DNA from: Bacteroidia bacterium
Lineage (GTDB): Bacteria; Bacteroidota; Bacteroidia; Bacteroidales; Azobacteroidaceae
Assembly: GCA_025996895.1 (NCBI GenBank)
Contig: BNTW01000005.1
Location: 10,144-74,143 of the forward strand
Direction: 5' to 3'
Length of the DNA stretch: 64,000 bases
Below, piece by piece: positions 42,388-52,303 of this stretch (position 1 is its first letter; each line of letters opens with the position of its first letter). The notes beneath the pieces were generated by a model. It saw nothing but the letters and a program-made list of their open reading frames with translations, was not told the DNA's origin and searched no databases. Both the position numbers and the translations under genes were made by a program.

Positions 42388-42585
42388 TTACCCGCGACTA
42401 TCCATGCTGTTTGGATCCGGATTGATCAATTCAATGAATTGCTGAATTTCGCTGTCCAGAAAATCGTCGTGTGCTTTTTTCTTTTTGTTCATAATATAGT
42501 CGTAGGTTTCACCTACAATATTTGCTTTCGGCTGAACGGTCTTTTCCTTCTTGGCCGGTTTGTTTGTTTTGCATTGCATAATCAT
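42388..42585 (-). CDS. Small hypothetical basic protein
   Basis: 65 residues: a lysine-rich start (CKTNKPAKKEKTVQPKANIV), then GETYDYIMNKKKKAHDDFLD and SEIQQFIELINPD. No domain recognised. It starts 6 bases after the MFS transporter stop on the same strand and has coherent protein-like composition, so it is probably co-transcribed. Confidence 0.5.
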   Translation of the reverse strand: MIMQCKTNKPAKKEKTVQPKANIVGETYDYIMNKKKKAHDDFLDSEIQQFIELINPDPNSMDSRG

Positions 42586-42591
42586 TTGTTT

Positions 42592-43941
42592 TTATTTGTT
42601 TTCAATATTTGGTTTTTCCAATCCGTAGCCCATTTTTTTGTCGATGGCTTTTAAGGTCAATGCAACAATCAAGGCCAGAATAGCAAAACCGGTAAAAATT
42701 ACTTCCGGCAGGGTGTAGTCGTAGCCGACTTCCGCCCCAGACGTGGAGATAATACAATAGTTTTCAAGTACTTTGCCAATCAAAAACGGTACGCCCATCA
42801 AGCCGATGTTTTGAATGTAGAAAGTCATAGCATACGCCGAGCCGAGTTGTTTTTCGGGAATGATTTTAGCCAATGCCGGCCACATGGCAGACGGGACTAA
42901 CGAAAACGCAATGCCCAAAATAATCATTAAGGCAACGGCAATCACCCAATTATTCAGAAACGGAACGGCAAACAAGGCATGGACAAACACCAGCAACGCT
43001 GCACCAATCACCATAATTGTTGCGCCTTTCCCCTTTTTGTCATAAATGCTTCCGAAAATCGGCGTCAATAACAGTGTTCCAAACGGCAACATTGATGGAA
43101 TGACACCCGCCAATTCGTCCGAAACATGGAATTTATGTATCATAAAACTCGTAGCAAATTTCAGGAACGGAAATACGCAAGAATAAAACAGCAGGCAGAG
43201 CAGGGCAATCAGCCAGAAGCCTTTGTTTTTCACGATTAAACCTAAATCGGCCAATTTAAAACTTTCTTCCGGCTCAACGTCGTTTGCCAAATTTTCCTTT
43301 TCAAGATCTTTTTCCATAAAGGTATAGATGAAAAAAGCAGCCAACCCGATTAACATCAAAATTATTCCGAGCAGAAGCGGAGCGGAAACGGAAGGCGGAG
43401 AAAACAGTCGCGCAAACGGAAGCGGAATGACCAACGCAAAAGCCGTCCCGATACGTGCAATACCGACTTGAACGCCCATCGCCAACGCTAATTCTTTTCC
43501 TTTAAACCAGTGGACAATAATCTTGCTGACGGTTATTCCGGCAGTTTCCGCGCCAACGGCAAACAGTGCATAACCCAACGCCGCATAAACGACTTGCGCT
43601 TTGTAACCGAAAATCAGCTGAGTAGGGTCAAAATTTCCGACAACGGCAAAGTACTGAATGGCTGTTCCGACCACCATAATCATTGCCGCCAGCATGCCGG
43701 TAAAGCGGACACCTTTTTTATCCAGCACAATCCCACCGACCAGCAACATCAGTAAAAACACGTTAAACCAGCCGTAGGCACTCATAAAATAGCCGAAATC
43801 GTCGGCGTTCCAGCCTTCGGTTTCACGCAACAAATCCATCAACGGCGAAAGGAGGTCGGTAACTAAATAGGCTCCCAACATCAGGAACGATATAAGGCCT
43901 AACACCGTCCATCTTTTTACTTTTGAATCTCTAATACCCAT
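42592..43941 (-). CDS. Major facilitator superfamily transporter
   Basis: 449 residues with twelve predicted membrane helices, MFS loop motif between helices 2 and 3 (GGIVLDKKGVRFTG) and its repeat in the second half (GSIYDKKGKGATIM), and a charged central loop (about 215-235, EKDLEKENLANDVEPEESFK). It resembles NarK/oxalate-formate type MFS proteins in overall layout; the substrate cannot be assigned. It follows folC by 17 bases on the minus strand. Confidence 0.8.
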   Translation of the reverse strand: MGIRDSKVKRWTVLGLISFLMLGAYLVTDLLSPLMDLLRETEGWNADDFGYFMSAYGWFNVFLLMLLVGGIVLDKKGVRFTGMLAAMIMVVGTAIQYFAVVGNFDPTQLIFGYKAQVVYAALGYALFAVGAETAGITVSKIIVHWFKGKELALAMGVQVGIARIGTAFALVIPLPFARLFSPPSVSAPLLLGIILMLIGLAAFFIYTFMEKDLEKENLANDVEPEESFKLADLGLIVKNKGFWLIALLCLLFYSCVFPFLKFATSFMIHKFHVSDELAGVIPSMLPFGTLLLTPIFGSIYDKKGKGATIMVIGAALLVFVHALFAVPFLNNWVIAVALMIILGIAFSLVPSAMWPALAKIIPEKQLGSAYAMTFYIQNIGLMGVPFLIGKVLENYCIISTSGAEVGYDYTLPEVIFTGFAILALIVALTLKAIDKKMGYGLEKPNIENK

Positions 43942-43958
43942 ACTATAATAATTACGAA

Positions 43959-45251
43959 TTACAAATTACGAATGTTTAAAAAATCGGCAACAATAAATGT
44001 GCTTCCGCCCACAAAGATAAAATCTTTTTTCGTAGCGATTTGCTTCGCAACTGAAAAAGCTTCGGCAACGGTCGGAAAAATACTACCTTTCAATCCGAAT
44101 TTTTCCGCTTGTTCGGCCAATAGATGCGCATCTAACGCGCGTGGAATGTTTGCCTGCGTGAAATAATAGATAGCGTCTTTAGGCAGCAAAGCCAAAACGG
44201 CGGAAATATCTTTGTCATTGACCATTCCGAAAATGATGTGCAGTTTGTCGTAGTGTTCCGCTTTCAACTGCCGGACGATGTATTGCATTCCGCCCACATT
44301 GTGGCCGGTGTCTAACACGATTTTCGGATGATGCTGAATAATTTGCCAGCGTCCCATCAGTCCGGTGTTTTCAATCACGTAGCGAAATCCTTTATAAACG
44401 GCTTTTGGTGGAATATTGAAAATTCCCTTTTTCAGCCATTCGATAGCACACAAAACCGTACTTGCATTTTTTTCTTGGGCATAACCGCCCAATTCGTCTA
44501 TTAATTCGGGATAAGCATCTGTTTCAAATTCCCAATAGCCCGAAGGTAGTAGCTTGGACGAACGAATGGGATTTTCCTCTTGGGCAAAAATCAAATCGCT
44601 TGCATGTGTGCGGTGGTGTGTTTCCAAAAATACCTCTTTCACTTCCCCTTCCGCTTCACCGATTACGACCGGTATGCCGGGCTTGATAATTCCGGCTTTT
44701 TCGCGGGCAATCGCTGGCAAAGTGTTTCCCAGTAAATTTGTGTGGTCGAAACTGATGTTTGTAATAATACTCAACACCGGCGTAATCACGTTCGTACAAT
44801 CCAGCCGTCCGCCGAGACCGACCTCGATAACGGCAACATCGACCGTTTCTTCGGCAAAATACGCAAATGCCATTCCGGTCGTGAGTTCAAAAAAAGAAGG
44901 TTGGATTTCCTCGAAAAAAGTTTTGTGTCGAGCGACAAAATCTACGACAAACGCTTGTGAAATCATTTTTCCGTTGATTTTAATTCGTTCGCGGAAATCC
45001 GACAAGTGAGGCGATGTGTAAAGTCCGACCTTATAGCCGGCCTCCTGTAAGACAGACGCCAAGAGATGCGAAACCGAGCCTTTGCCGTTCGTTCCGGCCA
45101 CATGAATGGTTTTGTATTTTGTATGCGGAAAACTCAAATGCTTATCTATAAGGAAGGTATTTTCCATACCTTCCTTATAGGCTGCACTGCCCTTTTGTTG
45201 AAACATCGGGGCAAAATCATACAAATACCGAATCGTTTCGTCGTAAGTCAT
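43959..45251 (-). CDS. folC: Folylpolyglutamate synthase / dihydrofolate synthase
   Basis: 430 residues: ATP loop IHVAGTNGKGSVSHLLASVL (about 48-67), SPHLSDFRERIKING (folate loop), FELTTGMAFAYFAEE, VGLGGRLDCTNVI, and the C-terminal domain motif VLDTGHNVGGMQYI. It adds glutamate to folates or dihydropteroate. Length is normal. Confidence 0.95.
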   Translation of the reverse strand: MTYDETIRYLYDFAPMFQQKGSAAYKEGMENTFLIDKHLSFPHTKYKTIHVAGTNGKGSVSHLLASVLQEAGYKVGLYTSPHLSDFRERIKINGKMISQAFVVDFVARHKTFFEEIQPSFFELTTGMAFAYFAEETVDVAVIEVGLGGRLDCTNVITPVLSIITNISFDHTNLLGNTLPAIAREKAGIIKPGIPVVIGEAEGEVKEVFLETHHRTHASDLIFAQEENPIRSSKLLPSGYWEFETDAYPELIDELGGYAQEKNASTVLCAIEWLKKGIFNIPPKAVYKGFRYVIENTGLMGRWQIIQHHPKIVLDTGHNVGGMQYIVRQLKAEHYDKLHIIFGMVNDKDISAVLALLPKDAIYYFTQANIPRALDAHLLAEQAEKFGLKGSIFPTVAEAFSVAKQIATKKDFIFVGGSTFIVADFLNIRNL

Positions 45252-45281
45252 TTTACACTAACTTTACGGCAAAGATACGAA

Positions 45282-45797
45282 TTAAAGGAGTGATTGCAAA
45301 TAGTCCAAAAATTCGTGATTTGTCCAGTTTCCATCGAAAAATCGGCCATTTACGAAGAATGTAGGTGTGCCTTCCACCCCGGCTTTATTTCCGGATTCTA
45401 TATCCTCTTCGACCTTTTCGATAGTTGGCTGGCTGCCGAAATCTTTCTTGAATTTTTCGATGTCGATGCCGATTTCTTTGGCATATTTCACAAGGGAAGC
45501 ATCGTCGAGATAGCGTTGATTATCAAACAGCATGTCGTTCATTTCCCAAAATTTCTGCTGAACAGCTGCTGTTTCGGCAGCAATAGCCGCGTTCACCGCA
45601 TGTGGGTGTAGCTGCTGCAACGGATAATTACGGAAAACCACCTGCAAGCGGTCGCCTAATCTTTTTTGCAAATCTTTTACGATGTAATGTGCCTGACGGC
45701 AATAAGGACATTGATAATCTGCATATTCAATCAACGTGATAACTGCATTCGGTTGTCCTTGAACATGATCTGACTGGGTGACTTTTTCTAAGTTCAT
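45282..45797 (-). CDS. DsbA-family thioredoxin-fold protein
   Basis: 171 residues without a signal peptide. The active site is YADYQCPYCRQAHYIV (CPYC, Cys30-Cys33), then VVFRNYPLQQLHPHAVNAAI, and the cis-Pro loop VEGTPTFFVNGR. This is the cytoplasmic DsbA/thioredoxin_4 (BdbD-like) type, used for disulfide exchange or reductive stress. The gene stands alone, with the same strand as folC 30 bases downstream. Confidence 0.85.
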   Translation of the reverse strand: MNLEKVTQSDHVQGQPNAVITLIEYADYQCPYCRQAHYIVKDLQKRLGDRLQVVFRNYPLQQLHPHAVNAAIAAETAAVQQKFWEMNDMLFDNQRYLDDASLVKYAKEIGIDIEKFKKDFGSQPTIEKVEEDIESGNKAGVEGTPTFFVNGRFFDGNWTNHEFLDYLQSLL

Positions 45798-45877
45798 AAT
45801 AAAATTTATTTTTAATGTTTATACTATGTAATATATAAACAAACAACTCGCCAAATTGTTCTGCAAAAATGAAAATT

Positions 45878-46576
45878 TTATCCTAATTTGCTGATTTTCC
45901 TCAATTTTTCTTCGTCGATTATCTTGATTTTACGACCGTCCAATGCAATGATTTTTTCCGCGACAAAGGTAGATAATGTGCGAATAGCGTTCGAGGTGGT
46001 CATATTGGAAAGGTTGGCCAAGTCCTCGCGTGACAAGTAAATATTAATATTGGCGTCTTCTTCCAATCCATAACTGTCTATCAGAAAAATTAACGATTCT
46101 GCCAACCGTCCGCGCACATGTTTTTGTGTCAAATTGACAGTCCGTTCGTCGGCAACGCCCAAATCGACCGAAAGTTGTCGGATGAAAAATTGGCAAACAT
46201 CATAATTGTGCTTCATGATTTCCGTTATCACTTCCATCGGGATTAAACAAATGGTAGAAGCTTCCACAGATGCCGCGTCGGTCAAATATTTTTCTCCGGC
46301 AAAATAGGCACGGTAAGCAAAATATTGAACAGGACGTATCATACGCGTAATCTGACTGCGTCCGCCCACACCTTTCTTGTAAATTTTCACTTTGCCTTTG
46401 AGCAGGCACATCAGGTCTTTGGGCACTTCGGCTTCGGAATAAATCTGCTGGTTTTTCTTGTAATCCTGCACGACAGCACTTTCCCGAAGCAATTCACGCT
46501 CCTGAGCATTCAGTAATCTCCATACTTCGTTTAAACTCGTTGAGAAATCAATTACTTTATTCTGCTTCTCGTGCAT
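45878..46576 (-). CDS. Crp/Fnr-family transcriptional regulator
   Basis: 232 residues from MHEKQNKVIDF. N-terminal cyclic-nucleotide-binding-like domain (IYSEAEVPKDLMCLLKGKVK, about 45-64), long dimer helix, and a C-terminal HTH with YLSREDLANLSNMTTSNAIR. No Fnr-type cysteine cluster is visible. A TTG-like start at 46615 is in frame, but the -7 element TACCTTTG (minus, 46605-46612) overlaps it, so 46576 is taken. Divergent from the DUF5686 gene. Confidence 0.85.
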   Translation of the reverse strand: MHEKQNKVIDFSTSLNEVWRLLNAQERELLRESAVVQDYKKNQQIYSEAEVPKDLMCLLKGKVKIYKKGVGGRSQITRMIRPVQYFAYRAYFAGEKYLTDAASVEASTICLIPMEVITEIMKHNYDVCQFFIRQLSVDLGVADERTVNLTQKHVRGRLAESLIFLIDSYGLEEDANINIYLSREDLANLSNMTTSNAIRTLSTFVAEKIIALDGRKIKIIDEEKLRKISKLG

Positions 46577-46604
46577 TTGTGTTTTATAACCATGTTTTAC
46601 AGCA

Positions 46605-46612
46605 CAAAGGTA
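46605..46612 (-). promoter_or_regulatory. Crp/Fnr gene promoter -7 element
   Basis: Reads TACCTTTG on the minus strand (TAnnTTTG), about 30 bases before the chosen start. Confidence 0.55.
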
Positions 46613-46671
46613 CATTTTTTTTTCAATAATGATATAAATTCCAAGTTATTTATCTAACTTTATCGCTTATT

Positions 46672-48837
46672 ATGTATCGGAAACTATTATACAGGATTGT
46701 TACAGGGATATACTTCCTTGTTTATCCTGTTTTTCTTTTTTCTCAAAATCCGTTAAACAAAGCCGATAGTATCATAGCAGAAGCCTTGAAACACAGGGAT
46801 TTATATGGCAAATACATTCAGGAATATGATGCGCAAATGTATATCAAGGGCAGTACGCATGTGATGAAAAAGAATAAGTTGTCTAAATTTGCACCCGATT
46901 TTTTGTATTTAGACAAGAAACGAAACAATTCGTTTGTCGAAGCCTTGGTCGATGTACATTACACCCGTCCGCATTTCTTCACGCAGAAAATCGAAGCATT
47001 GAACGGCAATAAACTGCACGCAGGAGATATTCGGGACAGGGTAATGCCGTTTTTGAACAGTAATATTTATAGTTCGACCATTTTCAACAATCAGGTGGTC
47101 ATGCCCGGCATTCGCGACGTTTTCAACTATTACCGTTTTGAATATGTTTCGACCAAAGATACGTTAGACAAAAAGATTCATCATATCCGGATTATTCCGA
47201 AAATACGCAGTCAGAAATTAGTATCGGGATACATCGATATTGTCGATGAAATGGGCAATATTTCGCATTTAGACCTTTGGGGAACCTGGGAATTTTTCGA
47301 CTTCCGGATGGAAACGGATTTTGGATTGGAAAAGAAAAATTTTCTGCTTCCGCTTACTACAACGCTCACCTTTCATCTTAAATTATTGGGCAACGAAACC
47401 GAAAGCCGGTATTATTCGCAATACGAATATCATGAAATAAAATTGAATAATTGGGAAAACAAAAAGCCGAAAACCGATTATGATTTGAGTGAATATTTTA
47501 CCGTTCAATCCGATTCTATTCCGTTTATTCGGGATACGCTGTTTTGGCAAAAAAATCGCCCGGTTCCGTTATCGCCTTACGAAGCTTCGCTGATTGATGC
47601 CGAAAAAACAGTTCAGAAACCGGATAATGCTACTATTGTCGGAGGACAATCTCTTACACAAGCTACACAAGGGTTGATTATTCCGAAAAAATTCAGTTAC
47701 AACGATACACAATTTTCATATTCGGGGCTAATTAATCCATTGAAAATCAGTTACTCTAAATTGGACGGTATTGTGTATTGGCAACAACTCAAATTGCATA
47801 AACAATTTCCGAACGGCAGGGAATTTCAATTTCAGCCTGATTTGGGCATTTTGTTTCAACGGAAAGAAGTCTATTTTCGGATACCGGTTTCATGGCTGTT
47901 TGCTTCCAAAAAATTCGGGAAAATTTACTATAATTTCGGTAATCGAAATCAAGCGTTCAGTTCCAAAACGATCGATGAAATCAATAAAAAAATGCAGGGA
48001 AACATTGATTTCGATGACTTGGATTTGAAATATTATCGCCACCTTTACATGGAGCTGAAAGCGCAATACGAAATTACGAACGGTCTGATTTTAAACGGCG
48101 GTTGGGATTATGATTGGTATATTCCGGTAAAGGAAAAGGAAGGAAATTCTAAATCTCCGCTGAGAAGCATGCCGAGCGAGATAAACGACGATGTTATTGA
48201 CCTTGTCTTAAATCAATATCGTTCGGCTGCACCGGTCATCGGATTGACTTGGACACCCGGCCAATTTTACTGTATTCATCGAGAAAAAAAGGAATATATC
48301 AGCTCGCATTTTCCAACTTTTTCTATCGAATATGCGCGCGGGATAAGAGGCATTTTTGAGAGCAACAGCCACTACGAACGGATTGAAATGGACATACAGC
48401 AAAAAATTCCGCTGGGCTTGTTGCGTTCGTTCCATTATTACATCGGTGCCGGCTGTTTTACCAACACGCAATCGGTTTATTTTGCGGACTTTAAGAATTT
48501 TCAACGGCGCAATATTCCGCTTTCGTGGAACGACCCGATTGGCGGGACGTTCCACCTTTTGAGTAGTGAATGGTACAATGCTTCCGACAAATACCTGCAA
48601 AGCCATTTCATGTATGAGTCGCCGTTTTTCATTTTGCGATTTTTTAAGGGGCTGGCGAAAGACATTGTCAAAGAACGGATTTACGTCAGTCAATTATACA
48701 CTCCTGTACACCCCTGCTACACAGAAATTGGTTACGGTGTAGGAAATTTCCTGTTGAACGCCGGCATTTTCGTATCGCTCAATAAAGGGAAATATGAAGG
48801 CATCGGTGCTAAATTTGCGTTTGAATTAGGACGGTAA
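46672..48837 (+). CDS. DUF5686 family outer-membrane protein
   Basis: 721 residues. Signal anchor (LVYPVFLFSQ), then the DUF5686 core: YDAQMYIKGSTHVMKK, FTQKIEALNGNKL, the IRIIPKIRSQKLVSGYI segment, and a C-terminal beta-barrel region (repeated aromatic strands, ending KYEGIGAKFAFELGR). Usually these proteins have an extra CarboxypepD_reg domain before this core, which is missing here. The function is unknown; they are surface or outer-membrane proteins of Bacteroidota. A second member is at 56285-58198. Confidence 0.8.
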   Translation: MYRKLLYRIVTGIYFLVYPVFLFSQNPLNKADSIIAEALKHRDLYGKYIQEYDAQMYIKGSTHVMKKNKLSKFAPDFLYLDKKRNNSFVEALVDVHYTRPHFFTQKIEALNGNKLHAGDIRDRVMPFLNSNIYSSTIFNNQVVMPGIRDVFNYYRFEYVSTKDTLDKKIHHIRIIPKIRSQKLVSGYIDIVDEMGNISHLDLWGTWEFFDFRMETDFGLEKKNFLLPLTTTLTFHLKLLGNETESRYYSQYEYHEIKLNNWENKKPKTDYDLSEYFTVQSDSIPFIRDTLFWQKNRPVPLSPYEASLIDAEKTVQKPDNATIVGGQSLTQATQGLIIPKKFSYNDTQFSYSGLINPLKISYSKLDGIVYWQQLKLHKQFPNGREFQFQPDLGILFQRKEVYFRIPVSWLFASKKFGKIYYNFGNRNQAFSSKTIDEINKKMQGNIDFDDLDLKYYRHLYMELKAQYEITNGLILNGGWDYDWYIPVKEKEGNSKSPLRSMPSEINDDVIDLVLNQYRSAAPVIGLTWTPGQFYCIHREKKEYISSHFPTFSIEYARGIRGIFESNSHYERIEMDIQQKIPLGLLRSFHYYIGAGCFTNTQSVYFADFKNFQRRNIPLSWNDPIGGTFHLLSSEWYNASDKYLQSHFMYESPFFILRFFKGLAKDIVKERIYVSQLYTPVHPCYTEIGYGVGNFLLNAGIFVSLNKGKYEGIGAKFAFELGR

Positions 48838-48877
48838 AATTGGAGTAAAAGCATTTTTTTCTATCAATAAATAGTTG

Positions 48878-48885
48878 TATATTTG
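48878..48885 (+). promoter_or_regulatory. Promoter -7 element of the restriction-modification cassette
   Basis: TATATTTG (TAnnTTTG), 16 bases before ATG 48902. It decides that start over the in-frame TTG at 48875. Confidence 0.6.
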
Positions 48886-48901
48886 CGAAGGGGAATTCAC
48901 T

Positions 48902-51214
48902 ATGACAAGCGACGGATTAGATAAATTATTGATTCAACTTGAATTGAATAATACAGATACTGTTTTCTTCAAAAACGAAGAGAATCAGTTTAATGTTGCT
49001 TCTTTACATTTTGAGATTCAAAAAAAATTAGAACTTATTCAACCTGATGCAATTTATGTTTTCAATAATCAACCGTTTATTTTGTTTTTTGATTTAACCA
49101 AAAGTTCAAAAGAAAGAGAAAACGATGTACATAAAAAGGTTTGGTCATTTGATAATTCTCCTGTAATTTTTATTATTAAAGACAAAGACATTTCTATTTA
49201 TAATGCTTTGAATTATAGCAAGAAGGACAAACATTTAGAAGAAATCAAAATATCGGAAGAAGAACGAAACAAACAATTTTCTTTCTGGAATTTACAAAGT
49301 GGCGAAACATGGAAATGGTTTCAAGAAGAATATATCGAGAAAAACAGAAATTTACACCACAAAAAAAGAGTTAATGAAAAACTTTTTCAAAATATAAAAG
49401 ATGTCAGAAAAGAATTAACAGATGCAACAAAACAAAATGCTTTAACTGACCACAACGCTAATTCATTGATATTAAGATTGATATTTATTAGATATTTAAT
49501 TGATAAAGAAGTTGAAATTAAAAACGAATTTATTTCGGGAACAACTGTAAATGAAAAACGGAAAAGTTTTTGCGAATTAATAACGCAACTCGAAAAATTA
49601 AATCAGTTTTTTGAATATTTAAATGGTAGATTTAACGGAGTGTTGTTCAAAGAATTAGATATTACTATCAATCAAGAACAATCGGAGTTTTTGGCAAATG
49701 TTTTTAGCGGCGAGTTACAGTGTAAAGATTCTTTATTTGAAGGTTACTTCTTTGAAATTTTCGATTTTTCAATAATTCCTGTTGAGCTGATTTCAGGCAT
49801 TTATGAATCTCTAATTGATGAAGACACGCGCAAACTTAATTCGGCTGTTTATACACCTTCATTTTTGGTTGATTATATATTAACTGATACAGTAGATAAA
49901 TATTTAGAAAAAGCGCAAACCTCTGATTGCAAGGTATTTGAGGTAGCAGTCGGTTCGGGAATTTTTCTCGTTCAATCGTTGCGTAGAATGATTGAAAAAG
50001 AGAAAAAGTTAAACCCCAAAGCAACTAATGAAGAATTTAGTTACAGAATTAGAGAAATTGCAAAAAACAATCTTTTTGGCATTGATATAAATGAAAGCGC
50101 ACTAAAAGTTACCTGTTTTTCTATTTACATTGCATTGTTGGACTATCAAGAACCCAAAGAAATAAGCGAAAAATATAAGTTCCCTAATTTAATTGGCTCG
50201 AATTTATTCAAGGCAAATTTCTTTGATACGGAACACCTTTTTAATGAGATAATTAAGCAAGAAAAACCGCTTTTTATTTTGGGAAATCCGCCTTGGAAAA
50301 GCAAAAAAGACGACACAATACATACAAATTGGCTGAAACAAAATAAAAAAAATGTCGGAAATTATGAAATTGCACAATCGTTTTTACTGCGGACAAAAGA
50401 TTTTATGCAAGCGGACACGCAAGCGGCTTTGATTGTTACAAGCACAATGTTTTATAATGTGTCTAACCCAAACAGGGAATTTAAAAAAGAGTTTCTTACA
50501 ACCTATTGCGTAAATAAATTTTTTGATTTGTCGCCCGTTCGCCGTTTGATTTTTGAAGAGAAAGACAGTCCCGCAAGTATTGTTTATTTTCGATTACCAA
50601 AAGAAAAAGGCGAGCATCTGACAAATATTGTCAATCATCAATCTGTAAAAATCAATCGTTTCTTGAAATATTTTAAAATGTTGGTCATTGAAAAATTTGA
50701 CCAAAAAGAAATTCAGCAAAAGCATTTTATTGAGAATGATTGGTTATTTAAAGTGGCTTTGTATGGGAATGTTTTGGACTTTGTGTTGCTAAAAAAATTG
50801 TGTTTAAATCAATCAATAAACAAATATTTTGCTAAATCAATACATAAATTAGACGGTTTCAAAAGAGATAAACTATCAAAGTATAATATTGAAAACATTG
50901 ATAATTATATTACAGAAAAGGCACATATAAAAAGATATTATACTCATAATAATAAAAATCTGCAAAATAATTTATCGCCGATTTTTTCTAATTTTGGCGA
51001 TTATAGAATTATTTTAAAAGGTCAAACTAAAAATGAGACCGATATAGTAATGTCTTATTCAAATGGACATTCTATTTATCGAAATGATACTTTTTTATTA
51101 GTATCGGAAGAAGAAATTGTTAAACATTTATATGGACATTTAATTTCTAATCTTTATACCTTTTCAATATTTAACTTCTTCGACTTGGGGACTCGCAACA
51201 AGACCTGCCATTAG
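48902..51214 (+). CDS. N6-adenine DNA methyltransferase of restriction-modification type, frameshifted
   Basis: 770 codons from MTSDGLDKLLIQLELNN. The N-terminal ~200 residues may hold a restriction or recognition domain (PDAIYVFNNQPFILFFDL). The methylase core follows: motif I VFEVAVGSGIFLVQSLRRM (about 345), LFGIDINESALKVTCFSIYI, and the catalytic NPPW (LGNPPWKSKK, Asn462). It stops at CH after GTRNKT, while one base out of register the DNA continues TSSTWGLATRPAIRLCEYVN into the next frame (51282-51941). A 1-base change near 51172 splits what was one ~1000-residue enzyme, resembling a type IIG fusion. Strongly AT-rich codon use compared with its neighbours suggests transfer. Confidence 0.75.
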   Translation: MTSDGLDKLLIQLELNNTDTVFFKNEENQFNVASLHFEIQKKLELIQPDAIYVFNNQPFILFFDLTKSSKERENDVHKKVWSFDNSPVIFIIKDKDISIYNALNYSKKDKHLEEIKISEEERNKQFSFWNLQSGETWKWFQEEYIEKNRNLHHKKRVNEKLFQNIKDVRKELTDATKQNALTDHNANSLILRLIFIRYLIDKEVEIKNEFISGTTVNEKRKSFCELITQLEKLNQFFEYLNGRFNGVLFKELDITINQEQSEFLANVFSGELQCKDSLFEGYFFEIFDFSIIPVELISGIYESLIDEDTRKLNSAVYTPSFLVDYILTDTVDKYLEKAQTSDCKVFEVAVGSGIFLVQSLRRMIEKEKKLNPKATNEEFSYRIREIAKNNLFGIDINESALKVTCFSIYIALLDYQEPKEISEKYKFPNLIGSNLFKANFFDTEHLFNEIIKQEKPLFILGNPPWKSKKDDTIHTNWLKQNKKNVGNYEIAQSFLLRTKDFMQADTQAALIVTSTMFYNVSNPNREFKKEFLTTYCVNKFFDLSPVRRLIFEEKDSPASIVYFRLPKEKGEHLTNIVNHQSVKINRFLKYFKMLVIEKFDQKEIQQKHFIENDWLFKVALYGNVLDFVLLKKLCLNQSINKYFAKSIHKLDGFKRDKLSKYNIENIDNYITEKAHIKRYYTHNNKNLQNNLSPIFSNFGDYRIILKGQTKNETDIVMSYSNGHSIYRNDTFLLVSEEEIVKHLYGHLISNLYTFSIFNFFDLGTRNKTCH

Positions 51215-51281
51215 ATTATGTGAGTATGTTAATTTTCCATTTATCGAACCTGACGAAAAAACAAAAACCGGATTAATCAAT

Positions 51282-51941
51282 TTGGTTAATCAGTTTTTGA
51301 AACCTTTTGAAGAATACTATAAAAAAGATGCTCGCTCTGAAAGTTTGCCAATAAATCAAGCAATATTAGCCCAAATCAATAATATCATAAACAACTTATA
51401 CGGAATAAATGAGTACGAAAAAGATTTGATTGATTATGTATTAAATGTTTCTCGCTATCAATTTCAAGAAAGCAAACAGCATTTATTGAATTTCACTATC
51501 GATAAAAATCATTATAGAAATCAAAATTTTGTTCTTGAAAAGTATGCCGAAGTTTATTTACAGGAATTTGGGAAAATTTATACTGATGAATTTATACAAG
51601 TGGAAATTTATTCGCTTAACCATTTTATTGCAATGAATTTTGTTTTTTTAGATGAAAAACCCGAAAAACAAATTGTTTATTCTAAAAAAACAGAAGAAAC
51701 AGAAGTTTTAAAACTTTTGGCAAATAATTTAAGCGTTTCTCAAATTACCAATACCGAAGACCCAACAAAAAATCTGTTTATTCAAAAAGATATAAAAGGT
51801 TTTGAGGCAAACTCATTCTATATAATAAAACCAAACGAGTACAAATGTTGGCATAGAGCAATGGCTTGGTATGATGTGGCGGAATTTACGGAAGCAATAG
51901 AAAAGGCGGAACTGAAACGATTTAACCAAATTGAAGAATGA
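51282..51941 (+). CDS. C-terminal part of the frameshifted methyltransferase
   Basis: The same open frame actually runs from about 51174 (TSSTWGLATRPAIRLCEYVN) with no stop; the ATG at 51282 is internal. It holds a target-recognition-like C-terminus (LIDYVLNVSRYQFQES, then ECK-free helical repeats, ending KRFNQIEE). It overlaps the next gene by 4 bases. Probably not made as a separate protein from 51282 unless by re-initiation. Confidence 0.6.
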   Translation: MVNQFLKPFEEYYKKDARSESLPINQAILAQINNIINNLYGINEYEKDLIDYVLNVSRYQFQESKQHLLNFTIDKNHYRNQNFVLEKYAEVYLQEFGKIYTDEFIQVEIYSLNHFIAMNFVFLDEKPEKQIVYSKKTEETEVLKLLANNLSVSQITNTEDPTKNLFIQKDIKGFEANSFYIIKPNEYKCWHRAMAWYDVAEFTEAIEKAELKRFNQIEE

Positions 51942-52303
51942 GCAAAGAAACAACATTTCTACTAAACCGGAAAAGTACCATTGCAGAAAAACGAATAAAA
52001 ATTATTCTTTGGTATGTGATTGAGTGTTATCTGCTTACTCGAAAAGATAAAAAAGAATATTCTGAAATTTGGGTAAAAAACAATACAAGCATAAAATTTG
52101 AAGATTATTTGAAAATTCGACTTGTTGAAGATTACTTAAACAAAAACAAAGATTTATTGAAACAAAAAACATCTGCTTTGAATAATATTGACTTCGCATA
52201 CGAAACAAACAAAGAATATATTGATTCACATGACAATAAAATAAAATTGGACAAAATAGATATTTATGTAAATAAATTAGGGCTTCAAAAAGAATGGCAA
52301 TGA
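51938..52303 (+). CDS. Small protein accompanying the methyltransferase
   Basis: 121 residues, helical: KRIKIILWYVIECYLLTRKD, then FEDYLKIRLVEDYLNKNKDL, ending IDIYVNKLGLQKEWQ. No family recognised. It starts in the methyltransferase stop (ATGA) and is AT-rich like it, so it belongs to the cassette. It looks N-terminal in nature (a longer protein may have been lost after residue 120). Confidence 0.55.
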   Translation: MSKETTFLLNRKSTIAEKRIKIILWYVIECYLLTRKDKKEYSEIWVKNNTSIKFEDYLKIRLVEDYLNKNKDLLKQKTSALNNIDFAYETNKEYIDSHDNKIKLDKIDIYVNKLGLQKEWQ